The notes below the pieces were generated by a model. It did no database searches and was not told where the DNA came from. It was given only the letters and a program-made list of their open reading frames with translations. The position numbers and the translations under genes are program-made. A stretch of 33,478 bases of DNA, taken from the NCBI GenBank assembly GCA_903861305.1, contig CAIOTT010000046.1:1-33478 (forward strand), in the 5' to 3' direction. This DNA comes from Candidatus Omnitrophota bacterium (GTDB lineage: Bacteria; Omnitrophota; Gorgyraeia; Zapsychrales; Fredricksoniimonadaceae). Of this stretch, positions 15,185 through 23,752 are shown one piece after another (the stretch's first letter is position 1; each line of letters begins with the position of its first letter).

Positions 15185-16546
15185 TCAAAGCTTATCGACT
15201 TCTTTAAGCAGTGTCTTGCGGTTAAGGCCGATGCGGTTCATGGCATCCGCGGGGTCATGGCGGTAGGCGCGACAGAAGTTCGTCACATCCTTGAGGGTAT
15301 GCACCCCTTTGCCGTGAAGTTCTTTCAGAACAATGGCGCGGACAAATGTTTCATTGATAACGTCCCGCGGCTTGATGCCGGCTTCGCGGGCGAGCCTGTC
15401 GCGGTAGATCGTGCTCGGCGACATCATCAGGATCCTGTTCTGCTCGTAATTATATTTATAGACAGGCGACAACAATATCTTCTTCTGCTCCATCCCGCCG
15501 GTCTCGCTCACTTCATCGACGACGCGAAAAACCTTGTCTTCGATATGAAAGCGTTTCAGGACAACAAAAACATCAATGAGGTTCACCAGCGTCTCAGGGA
15601 TGTTCATGGGGTCGTTCTGCAGGCGGATGATGGCCTCGCGTGCCGTCAACGCATGGATGGTGCACATGCAGTATTTGCCCACGTTCATGGCCGTGATCAT
15701 GTCGCGGGCCTCGATACCGCGCACCTCGCCGACAACAATGCGTTCCGGGCGCATGCGCAGGCTGTTGCGGACAAGGTCGGCCAACGAGAGCTTGTCATCG
15801 CTCTCAAGGCGGGAAACCGTATCCAGCAGGAACGTGTTCAGCTCAAGCGTGTCCTCAATGATGATCGTGTGCTCCTTTTCGGAAAAGAAACTGAAAAGGG
15901 CGTTCAATAATGTTGTTTTTCCGGTCCCCGGCCCGCCGGCCAGGAGGATGTTCGCGGGACGGATGGAAAACCCGTCCACGTAGATCCACAACTGCGCCGC
16001 GACCTCATAGCTCAGGCTTCCCCAGGCGATAAGGTCGAGGATGCTGACGGGATCGACCTTTGCCTTGGTGATGGTGATCTGCGCGCCGAACGGCGAACTG
16101 ATGATGTTGGCGCGGCCGCCCATGTTGGCCAGCTCCAGGTCAATGATCCGGTCCATGCTGTCACGATTGGCGAACACCAGAAGTTTCTTGATGAACAGGT
16201 CAAGATCGCGGGCATGTTCGAACTTCTTCTCCGTGGAAACAAACCCCCTTGCCGCGTGATGCATATAAATGGGCTGAAGGCCGTGGATAACGATATCCTC
16301 AACATCACTGTCGCACAGAAGGGGTTCAATGATGCCGTAGGAAAGGAATTCACGCACAAAGGAACTCTTGGCCTCCGGCGTCCTGAACTCGCTGGAGAAC
16401 ATGCGCGTTTTGTCATTGGCCAGAACACTGTCGAGCGCGGCCAGGGCGAGCTCTTCGCGGTCACGGTCGACCTGCAGGACCTGCAAACGGCCTTTGAGCC
16501 TGTCGAGAAGCTGTTCTTCGAGTTCCAGGGAAATATTTTTATTCAT
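15185..16546 (-). CDS. CpaF/TadA-type secretion ATPase
   Basis: 453 aa. A type II/IV secretion system ATPase: Walker A GGPGTGKTT (204-212), Asp box IIIEDTLEL (228-236), Walker B RIVVGEVRG (269-277) and His box CTIHAL (295-300). The N-terminal part has the CpaF-like region GIIEPLLCDSDVEDIVIHG. These ring ATPases power pilus extension or secretion in Tad/Flp, type II or type IV systems. The likely target here is the pilin-like operon just downstream, although no Tad platform (TadB/TadC) or secretin is visible. The C-terminal 100 residues (after about 350) extend beyond the ATPase core. The gene lies 52 bases after the M16 peptidase gene and has no strong ribosome site. Confidence 0.93.
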   Translation of the reverse strand: MNKNISLELEEQLLDRLKGRLQVLQVDRDREELALAALDSVLANDKTRMFSSEFRTPEAKSSFVREFLSYGIIEPLLCDSDVEDIVIHGLQPIYMHHAARGFVSTEKKFEHARDLDLFIKKLLVFANRDSMDRIIDLELANMGGRANIISSPFGAQITITKAKVDPVSILDLIAWGSLSYEVAAQLWIYVDGFSIRPANILLAGGPGTGKTTLLNALFSFFSEKEHTIIIEDTLELNTFLLDTVSRLESDDKLSLADLVRNSLRMRPERIVVGEVRGIEARDMITAMNVGKYCMCTIHALTAREAIIRLQNDPMNIPETLVNLIDVFVVLKRFHIEDKVFRVVDEVSETGGMEQKKILLSPVYKYNYEQNRILMMSPSTIYRDRLAREAGIKPRDVINETFVRAIVLKELHGKGVHTLKDVTNFCRAYRHDPADAMNRIGLNRKTLLKEVDKL

Positions 16547-16598
16547 AGAGATCTCTAATGTATCGTATGATTTTACACTGAAAAAGCACCGTGTAAAC

Positions 16599-19187
16599 CT
16601 ATTCTCCCGTCTTTTTAACCCGGGGACGTGTCAGCACAACCGCCGCGTGCGCGGTGTCAAGGTACTTGAGCGCCGCCTGCCGCACATCTTCGCGCGTCAC
16701 AGCGTTAATGCGCGACGGATAGTCATCCACATTCAAATACCCAAGCCCCAGCAGCTCATCTCCCGCGCGCTCACCAGCCTGCGCGCCGGTCGTCTGCAGG
16801 GCCCTGGCCATGCCGCTGACAAGGTATATCCTGACATCCGCCAGTTCTTCGTCGGTAATAAGCTGCGCGCGGACCTTGGCGAACTCCTCTTCAAAGATCG
16901 CGCGAACCTTCGGCAGGCCTTCTGCCGTCGTTAGGGCAATGAAACTGATGGTCCCCGCGTCGACACCCGGCGAAACCCCGCCGCTCACCGCGTAAGCATT
17001 TCCAAGCTCATCACGGACACGCTTGAACAACCGCCCGCCTAATGAAGAACTCAGGACATTGACCAGCACCTCGGCCGCGTAACGGTCCTTGTCGCTCATC
17101 AAGGGGCCGCGGAAAGCGAACAATACGGCCGCCTGCTCCTTATCCATCGTCAATTCAGTGAGCCGCGCGGCTTCGGGCCGCTCTTCAGCAAAAGTTGTGA
17201 TCACTGGTTTACCGGGCTTCAATTTGCCCAAACGCTGCTGCAGCTGCGCGCGAACGCTCTTGGTGTCAATGTCACCGAATACGGCTACCACCCCGTTATC
17301 CGGATGGATATACCGCTGGAAACAGGCCACAATATCCTGGCGCTGGATCCGCTTGAGCGTGACATCGCTTCCCAGAGGGTCGCGGCGCACCGGATGCGTC
17401 TTGAAAAGGGTCTGCATGAGAGCCAGCGACGACACCTGCACGACACTGTCCTTGCGTGCCGCCAGCGACGTGCGCATCTCTTCCTTGTCGCGCGCTATCT
17501 CGTCTTCAGGGAACACGGGGACCGTAAGGAATTTCTCCAGATGATCGAACATGAAAGAACTGTCCTCGGAAAGGAAGGACATGCCCAGACCGATCGTGTT
17601 GCCGCCAGAGGAACTCCAGACAGACGCGCCGCGCGATTCGGTGAGACGGGCAATATCATCCGCGGACTCGCCGGGCAGGCCCTTCGTCCATACTGAACCT
17701 GTCAACGCCGACAAACCGTTCAATTCGGCCGGGTCCTGCTCCATCCCCCCCCGAAAATCAGCACTGACAGACACAAGGGGCAGCGAGTGGTCTTCCTTCA
17801 GGAGCAGGACAAGCCCGTTGGGAAGGACCGTTTTTTCGATCGCTGATGAAGCCGGCGCTTGTTTCACAGAAGCCGCTGCCGTTTTCTTGGGCACCAAAAG
17901 GACCGTGCTCAAACGCTGGTCAACGAGGTAACGCCGGACCACGCGTTTAATATCCTCCTGCGTGACCGCGCGTATCCCGTCAAGGTACCTGTCCGAGAAT
18001 TCAGGGTCACCGGTATAACCTTCATCCGCCGCCGCCTTGTCGGCCATGCCTTCCGCCGTCTGGCGCTCCAGGATGTTTTCCACCATCACCTGGCGTTTCA
18101 CCTTGGCGAGTTCATCCACTCCCAATCCCTTGTCCGCGACATCCGCGATCATGGCCTTGACCGCGGCAACGACCTTGTCCGGGTCCTGGTCTTTGATCAG
18201 GCAGGAAACCTCGAAATACCCGCGATCCTGCGGCGTGTAATCCCCGGCGGAAACACTCTCGAGCAAATGCTGCTTTTTATAAAGCTCGACATAAAAACGT
18301 GAACTCTCCCCCTGCCCGAGCGCCATGGCCAGCACATCCAGCGCGTAAAGGTCAGGGTCCAGCAGGGCCACTCCCTGCCAGGCCATGCTCAGGCGTGTCA
18401 GGTCCGTCGCGTACGACTCTTCCGCGCGCCGGGGAAAGATCTGCACTTGTTCCTGGGGAACGTTGCGCAGGACAAAAGAACGGGCGCCGAAAGCCTTGAA
18501 CTTCTCTTTGGCAATGGCCAGCACTTCTTCAGCCTTGACCCCGCCCGCCACGGAAAGGATCATGTTGTTGGGCACGTAGTACATATTATGATACGCGACA
18601 AGATCATCGCGCGTGAGACGGCGAAACACATCTTCGCGCCCGATGATGCTGTACTGGTAAGGATGGCTGTGATACACCGTCCGGGAAACCAGGTCGTCGA
18701 GCCTGCGGGCCGGCTTATCGTTGATCATGTGCATTTCCTTGACGATGACCTCGCGCTCGCGCTCCATTTCCGCGGGATCGAAGGAGGGGCTCACGACCAT
18801 GTCGGCAAGAAGGTCAACAGCTTTGGACAGATTCTCTTTCGGGACGCTCAGGACATAGGCGGTCTGGTCATGGCCGGTCGAGGCGTTGATGGAACCTCCC
18901 ATGGCCCTGGCCTCCTGCGGGATGATGCCCGCGCCGCGCCGGGCCGTGCCCTTGAAAAGCATGTGTTCGATAAAATGAGTGATCCCGCTGGCCATCCACC
19001 GGCCTTCGTTCGCGGATCCCGTCCTGACCCAGAGGTTAACGGCCGCCACAGGCGAGGAGGGCATCTCGGTCACCAAAACCGTCAGACCATTATCAAGGAC
19101 AAACTTGCGGGGCGCCGCAAAGGCAGGTCCCGACAGCGTCCCGATGAAAATAAAACACATGACGCACAGCCACACCGTTCGTTTCAT
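16599..19187 (-). CDS. Two-module M16 zinc peptidase, exported
   Basis: 862 aa. A signal peptide (about 1-25, WLCVMCFIFIGTLSGPAFA) precedes two M16 halves. The first half has the inverted zinc motif H71-F-I-E74-H75 and a downstream Glu region EREREVIVKE (about 143-151), so it is the catalytic half. The second half (from about 420, KTVLPNGLVLLLKEDHSLP) lacks the HxxEH motif, as in PqqL/pitrilysin-like enzymes where that half only helps to enclose the substrate. It probably degrades small peptides or unfolded proteins in the periplasm. It starts eight bases after the hypothetical gene (GGGGG ribosome site) and is followed by cpaF, so the three form one operon. A link to pilin processing or turnover is possible but not shown. 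Confidence 0.94.
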   Translation of the reverse strand: MKRTVWLCVMCFIFIGTLSGPAFAAPRKFVLDNGLTVLVTEMPSSPVAAVNLWVRTGSANEGRWMASGITHFIEHMLFKGTARRGAGIIPQEARAMGGSINASTGHDQTAYVLSVPKENLSKAVDLLADMVVSPSFDPAEMEREREVIVKEMHMINDKPARRLDDLVSRTVYHSHPYQYSIIGREDVFRRLTRDDLVAYHNMYYVPNNMILSVAGGVKAEEVLAIAKEKFKAFGARSFVLRNVPQEQVQIFPRRAEESYATDLTRLSMAWQGVALLDPDLYALDVLAMALGQGESSRFYVELYKKQHLLESVSAGDYTPQDRGYFEVSCLIKDQDPDKVVAAVKAMIADVADKGLGVDELAKVKRQVMVENILERQTAEGMADKAAADEGYTGDPEFSDRYLDGIRAVTQEDIKRVVRRYLVDQRLSTVLLVPKKTAAASVKQAPASSAIEKTVLPNGLVLLLKEDHSLPLVSVSADFRGGMEQDPAELNGLSALTGSVWTKGLPGESADDIARLTESRGASVWSSSGGNTIGLGMSFLSEDSSFMFDHLEKFLTVPVFPEDEIARDKEEMRTSLAARKDSVVQVSSLALMQTLFKTHPVRRDPLGSDVTLKRIQRQDIVACFQRYIHPDNGVVAVFGDIDTKSVRAQLQQRLGKLKPGKPVITTFAEERPEAARLTELTMDKEQAAVLFAFRGPLMSDKDRYAAEVLVNVLSSSLGGRLFKRVRDELGNAYAVSGGVSPGVDAGTISFIALTTAEGLPKVRAIFEEEFAKVRAQLITDEELADVRIYLVSGMARALQTTGAQAGERAGDELLGLGYLNVDDYPSRINAVTREDVRQAALKYLDTAHAAVVLTRPRVKKTGE

Positions 19188-19195
19188 AAGACCCC

Positions 19196-19732
19196 CTAAT
19201 TAAGCTCCCGACGGTGATATTCATCCATCAGGCGCCTGATATCCACATTGGAATTGCGCGCGATCTGCGAGCAAATAAAGATAAGGACCGAGAACTGCCA
19301 TATCTCCTCATGGCCGGCCACCAGGCCGCAGGCAACATCCTCTTCGCGTTCCAGCTGATTGGCAAAAAAAGACACGGCCTTGTCAACGCCGCCCTCGAAT
19401 ACATCCAGAGAGAAGGTCTTGTTGTTGTATTTCATGGACGGCACATTGATGCCGCGGACCAGCAAAAAGTTGATGACGGAGCCCGGATCAGCGCCTTCAG
19501 CCTGGTCGAACTCGAAGCCCTCAAAACGCGGGATATTGGGAGGCAGGATAAGGGAAGGTTTTTGCACCACGACCTCCCCCTTGCGCACGACCGTATCGCC
19601 CTCATTGATCAAGGACGGGGCCACGAACACGTAAGGCACCCGGGTGTCGTCGAAGGTGTGCAGCAGCGACACGCGGCCGCGGATGATCTCGGTCTCTTTG
19701 AGCGCCCGTTCCCAGGCTTGTTGAAAATCCAT
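19196..19732 (-). CDS. Conserved-looking hypothetical protein, first gene of the M16-cpaF operon
   Basis: 178 aa from the ATG at 19732, preceded by AGAGGGG; the longer frame to 19804 has no site and reaches into the divergent promoter. The sequence begins MDFQQAWERALKETEI. It has no signal peptide or membrane helix and contains an acidic, mixed alpha/beta C-terminus (ANQLEREEDVACGLVAGHEE). I do not recognise the family. Codon use and a well-placed start say it is real. It sits eight bases before the M16 peptidase gene. Confidence 0.8.
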   Translation of the reverse strand: MDFQQAWERALKETEIIRGRVSLLHTFDDTRVPYVFVAPSLINEGDTVVRKGEVVVQKPSLILPPNIPRFEGFEFDQAEGADPGSVINFLLVRGINVPSMKYNNKTFSLDVFEGGVDKAVSFFANQLEREEDVACGLVAGHEEIWQFSVLIFICSQIARNSNVDIRRLMDEYHRRELN

Positions 19733-19837
19733 GACCCCTCTTATACCACGAAACAGGAAACTTTTATTCCTCTTTTTTTCAATTGTGCTATCATAATTAA
19801 TCAATTTTCAAATCCCAAAAAAATCACAGAGGTTTTT
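19733..19837. other. Divergent promoter region
   Basis: 105 bases, AT-rich, between the hypothetical gene (leftward) and the OmpA-LysM gene (rightward). Promoters for both should lie here; I see no clean consensus pair and no strong hairpin. Confidence 0.5.
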
Positions 19838-20848
19838 ATGAACAACACCGCAGTTTTATCAAAGAACATCCTGCACATGACCATAACGGCCATGGCCCTG
19901 ACCTTCGCCATGCCGGCCACGGCCCATGCCCAGTATATCGACAAAGCCACACGCGAAGCCCGGCGTGAACAGGAGACGAAAGACCTCCAGCAGCGTTTCA
20001 GCTGGTGGCCGACGGACGCGAAACCCGCGCCGGTCAAGGACGAACGGGGCGGTTACTGGTGGTGGCCCGATGCTCCCGGTTCTGTTACAAAAGACTGGGG
20101 CAACCGCGGTTATGTCTACGTCCTCAAGGTGATCTACGACTACAAGGCTTCGGACGAACAGAACAACCAGGCGCCCGCACCTGTCAAGGAAGAGCCAAAA
20201 GCGCCGAAAGCGTCGCTGTTGATCAAGAAGATCATCCGCAACGTGAAGATCTACTTTGACTACAACAAGTCAGCCCTGAGGGACGATCACATCCCCATCC
20301 TCCAGAAGGCGGTCAAGTCGTTGGAAAAGAACCCCACCGCGTCCCTGCTTATCACGGGCAACTGTGACGCGCGCGGGACCGATGAATACAACATGAAGCT
20401 CGGTGGCAAGCGCAGCGACGCGGTCAAGAAATACATGCTGGAGAACGGCATTCCCGAATCCCGCATCAAGATCGTTTCGCGCGGCAAGCTCGACGCCGTC
20501 GCCCCGGTCAAGGACATCGCCGGCATGCAGAAAGACCGCAACGCCCAGTTCATGGTCGCCGAAGTCGAGGAATTCAACGTCCCGGCTGACCAGATCCCCC
20601 AGGATGCAACCGTCCAGAAAACGGATGATGGCAAATATATCCAGGAACAGAAAGAAAGCGAAGAGTCAGCACCCAAGGCGTCGACCCGCGAATACACGGT
20701 CCAGGCCAATGATTCGCTGTGGAAGATCGCCCAGCACGAGATGGGCAACGGCAACCGCTGGAAGAATCTTTACGAGATCAACAAGGACCGCATCAAGAAT
20801 CCCAACAAGCTGAAAAAGGGAACGGTCATCATCATCCCGATCGAATAA
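19838..20848 (+). CDS. Periplasmic OmpA-C domain and LysM peptidoglycan-binding protein
   Basis: 336 aa from the ATG at 19838 (site AGAGG). A signal peptide ends near ATAHA/QY (31-32), and there is no lipobox Cys. After a Trp-rich linker (SWWPTD, GGYWWWPDAP), an OmpA/Pal-like domain spans about 137-243 (KIYFDYNKSALRDD, ITGNCDARGTDEYNMKLGGKR, then RDRNAQF-like NAQF) and a LysM domain about 285-335 (EYTVQANDSLWKIAQ, NRWKNLYEIN, KLKKGTVIIIP). Both domains bind peptidoglycan, so it likely tethers or organises the wall. The longer upstream frame to 19214 is antisense to the hypothetical gene and is not used. It is a single gene ended by the hairpin at 20865-20895. Confidence 0.93.
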   Translation: MNNTAVLSKNILHMTITAMALTFAMPATAHAQYIDKATREARREQETKDLQQRFSWWPTDAKPAPVKDERGGYWWWPDAPGSVTKDWGNRGYVYVLKVIYDYKASDEQNNQAPAPVKEEPKAPKASLLIKKIIRNVKIYFDYNKSALRDDHIPILQKAVKSLEKNPTASLLITGNCDARGTDEYNMKLGGKRSDAVKKYMLENGIPESRIKIVSRGKLDAVAPVKDIAGMQKDRNAQFMVAEVEEFNVPADQIPQDATVQKTDDGKYIQEQKESEESAPKASTREYTVQANDSLWKIAQHEMGNGNRWKNLYEINKDRIKNPNKLKKGTVIIIPIE

Positions 20849-20864
20849 GGTCGCCTCACACTGC

Positions 20865-20895
20865 AAAAAAAGGGAGCCATTCGGCTCCCTTTTTT
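20865..20895. terminator. Bidirectional intrinsic terminator
   Basis: AGGGAGCC (20871-20878), loop ATTC, and GGCTCCCT (20883-20890), extended by A-runs and T-runs on both sides. It serves the rightward OmpA-LysM gene and the leftward 917-aa gene, whose stop is at 20919. Confidence 0.92.
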
Positions 20896-20918
20896 ATTTC
20901 AACATCATTTTCTATACT

Positions 20919-23672
20919 TTAAAGACCGGCCCCCTCTGATCCTTGTGAACGGGCCGAAAGAGTTATCCCTTTCAACAATACCCCCTGCACAGGGACAATA
21001 GAACGGATCAAAGGGGTAAATCCTTCGATCATGCCGTCAGGGATATTGACGCCGTCCACATTGATCAGGCTTCCCTGCCCCGAAACTTTTAATCCGTCCT
21101 CAACGCTACGCACATCAATACCGCCGTTCACCTGAGCCTTATCTTTAGAGGGAAACATATCGTTCATGGCAGCCAGGGTCGATCCTTTCTCCTTGGAAAG
21201 GCAATAATTGGCCGTTTCAACAGCGTCCAGCAGCCAGATGAACTTGAAAAGCTCTTCCTTCATGCCAAATTCCTGGTCCTCCTTGGGCTTGTAATTGACT
21301 TTATGCTCAAGATCATGAAGGATGGTGCCGCGCAGGGTTTTTAACTGAACTTCTATCGTCCAGAGGCCATCACCAAGCATGAAAAGATAATGGACCGCCT
21401 TATACCAGCGTTCGTGCCCTAGCCCAATACCGAAAGCATTCGTCATTCTTACCACCATGCGCTTCTTATGCTTGAAATCATTTTTTTCCTGGTCCAGGAT
21501 CTTCAGACGATGATCAATAGCAGCCCGTTTATTGGCACTTTTTTCAAACTTTTTCTTGGCGAGCCAATAATTGATCTTTTCCTGAACCTTGTCTTCGTAT
21601 TCACCAAGGTCTATCTTGTTAGCATCAATATCATCAACAAGTTTGGCAAGCTCTGCCAGGTTATCAACCGCAAGGCGCCCCGCAAGCAGGTCCTGTAAGG
21701 TATAATATGGCCTATCAGACGCTTTAACTGCCGCACTCTCCTCACCCTTAACACGCAAAAACATTAAATTGCTGGTGTCACTCACCGTTTGTTGGACGAT
21801 CGTTTCAAGGAACTGGTACCCCATGCTGAATTTCTTCCTTATCTCAATCAGTTTTTCCATCAGCCAAATCCTTGTATGTTGATCAGCCTCCGGATTTCTC
21901 CAATTTTCTTCACGCAGTTTATACAGAACATCGAGATCATTGGATTCAGGCTTTAAGAAGATATTGTCTTTAACGCCTGGCGCTTTGACGGCGGGAAGCT
22001 CAAGGATCTTGTCATAAAATTCCTTATAACGACTTTCCTTCTTGCCGATCGATCTCAAAGCTCTTTTAAAGAACGGGGCAAGCTCCGCATCCAAACCAAG
22101 ACTGTCAAGCACTTCATCCCACGGGACGGGCTTACTCCGATGTGCGAACATCGCAAGCCCCCTGAAAAGCTTGAACACATTCATGGTGTACGTCCCGCTG
22201 GTAAGCAAAGACCTTAATCCAGCCTCATCTCCGTCGAGGATATCATCAAGGACGATCGCAAGTTCTTCCTGATGCTCCTCTCCTTCCATATACTTGCTGA
22301 ACGCGGTCCTGAGCGCTGCTCGCAACTCTGCTTTCTGCTTTCGCAGTTCAGCCCTTTTGGCAAAGACAGGATATTCTTCATAAGGCTGCAGCTTGTGGAT
22401 CGCCGCAGTAAGCTCCTTGATACGGTCGATACCGGGGATCTCATCCGTCTGCGCCTGCCTACCTCCCCTCGGAAGCCTGGCTTTATAGCGAGGGTCCTCC
22501 TTTTGTGCGGCATCGACAAGATCTATAACGATCTTGAAATTGTTTTTGCTGGCAGCAGTACGGATCAGGTGCTCTTCAGCGAGATCGACCGCCCCGCTGG
22601 TCACTACAAGCCTCTGCGAAAAATCCGCTTCGGTGAACCCGCCCGAGAAATACTTACGCGGAATAACTTCGCCGCTGTAACGGTCGACCTCATCCTTGAT
22701 ATAACTGAAAGCACCTTTGCGGAAAGCCTCAACATACTGGGCGTAGATCCGCAGATTCTCCGCCGGGTCACGCTGCTGGACCCCCTTGACCTTGCTCTGG
22801 TCAACGTAAGCTTTACCCAGGAAGCTGGCGCGCATGGTCTTTTTATACCAGGCCGCGAGGATCAACGCGTTATAGATCTGCCTTAAACGAAAGAAATTCT
22901 TCCCTTCATTGACCTCTTTCTCAAGCGCCGGGATAATGACAGCGCGCATCACATCCCTGGCGATACGGTGGGACTCATTGTTGTCGGCAGGGCGCTCGAC
23001 CAGGCTTCCCTGCATGGCTGTATAATCCGCTTCCATCAGGACTTTAAGCCGATGCCTGACCACCACGGCCGTCGTGCCTTGCTGGTAAACTTCCGCCGTG
23101 TCAGGCATGATCCAGACCTTGTTGAAGGTATCCACAGGGATATCGGTCGTCCCGAACTTCTCCTGCGCCCTGCGATAGACTTCCGCCCAGAAATCCCTGC
23201 CGATATTCTCTTCGGGATACAACAACGCCGCCGTGATCTGCTTCAACAGATAGTCTTGTGCCAGAAGGTCCCGGCCCATTCCTGTCAGGCCAAAACGCTC
23301 GTCAATGATACGGTCTTTCTCGTAGGGAGAAAGGTTGACCCACAACTGGTTCTCGGGGATGGTCAGGGCTGTGAGGAAATCCTTGATAAGAAGGCGGTAT
23401 TGTTCCTGGCGCGATGCATCATTCGGATCGCTGCCCGGCAAGATATCCTGGCCTTCATTAACAAAAAAATCGAACCGCAAAGGATCATTGGGGTCTACGG
23501 TGACAGCATTCAGGGCCGTTGGCTCAAAGGCCCGGCTTAAGGCCACCTTCTGGCCAACAGGAGGCAGAAGGACAGCCTGGGCATGTGCTGACACGGGCGG
23601 CAACGCCAACGCCAGAACCAACACCCCGGCCACAGATCGCCTTAAAATATGCTTAAAACCACTGAAAAACAT
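20919..23672 (-). CDS. Large exported protein with C-terminal RelA/SpoT-like domain
   Basis: 917 aa, ribosome site GGGG before the ATG. Signal peptide (about 1-32, RRSVAGVLVLALALPPVSAHAQ) with no other membrane helix. Residues 35-600 are helical and unlike any family I recognise. Residues about 620-800 show the motif order of a RelA/SpoT synthetase fold: RVKGEES (about 640), LQDLLAGRLAV (D661, G665, R666), HERWYKAVHYLF (Y757), IEVQLKT (E774, the position of the catalytic Glu in EVQIRT) and ILHDLEHKVNYK (786-795). In known enzymes this fold makes (p)ppGpp or related nucleotides from ATP in the cytoplasm. An exported version is unexpected, so a changed role, or a mispredicted signal, should be considered. 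It is flanked by a strong terminator and its own probable promoter. Confidence 0.8.
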   Translation of the reverse strand: MFFSGFKHILRRSVAGVLVLALALPPVSAHAQAVLLPPVGQKVALSRAFEPTALNAVTVDPNDPLRFDFFVNEGQDILPGSDPNDASRQEQYRLLIKDFLTALTIPENQLWVNLSPYEKDRIIDERFGLTGMGRDLLAQDYLLKQITAALLYPEENIGRDFWAEVYRRAQEKFGTTDIPVDTFNKVWIMPDTAEVYQQGTTAVVVRHRLKVLMEADYTAMQGSLVERPADNNESHRIARDVMRAVIIPALEKEVNEGKNFFRLRQIYNALILAAWYKKTMRASFLGKAYVDQSKVKGVQQRDPAENLRIYAQYVEAFRKGAFSYIKDEVDRYSGEVIPRKYFSGGFTEADFSQRLVVTSGAVDLAEEHLIRTAASKNNFKIVIDLVDAAQKEDPRYKARLPRGGRQAQTDEIPGIDRIKELTAAIHKLQPYEEYPVFAKRAELRKQKAELRAALRTAFSKYMEGEEHQEELAIVLDDILDGDEAGLRSLLTSGTYTMNVFKLFRGLAMFAHRSKPVPWDEVLDSLGLDAELAPFFKRALRSIGKKESRYKEFYDKILELPAVKAPGVKDNIFLKPESNDLDVLYKLREENWRNPEADQHTRIWLMEKLIEIRKKFSMGYQFLETIVQQTVSDTSNLMFLRVKGEESAAVKASDRPYYTLQDLLAGRLAVDNLAELAKLVDDIDANKIDLGEYEDKVQEKINYWLAKKKFEKSANKRAAIDHRLKILDQEKNDFKHKKRMVVRMTNAFGIGLGHERWYKAVHYLFMLGDGLWTIEVQLKTLRGTILHDLEHKVNYKPKEDQEFGMKEELFKFIWLLDAVETANYCLSKEKGSTLAAMNDMFPSKDKAQVNGGIDVRSVEDGLKVSGQGSLINVDGVNIPDGMIEGFTPLIRSIVPVQGVLLKGITLSARSQGSEGAGL

Positions 23673-23694
23673 AGTGTCCCCCCAGACAATACTA

Positions 23695-23724
23695 AGTTTA
23701 CACTATATATTAAGAGAAAGACAA
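23695..23724 (-). promoter_or_regulatory. Candidate promoter of the 917-aa exported protein
   Basis: On the minus strand TTGTCT (23724-23719), an 18-base spacer and TAAACT (23700-23695). The spacing is right but both boxes are imperfect; TATAGT inside the spacer is an alternative -10. Confidence 0.45.
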
Positions 23725-23752
23725 GGCAGGGACTAAAGTAATGGCTTGCGGA

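Noticed and set aside
19214-19837. Extended N-terminus for the OmpA-LysM protein (544-aa frame)
   Set aside because: The extension is antisense to the hypothetical gene; the ATG at 19838 has AGAGG upstream and begins a proper signal peptide.
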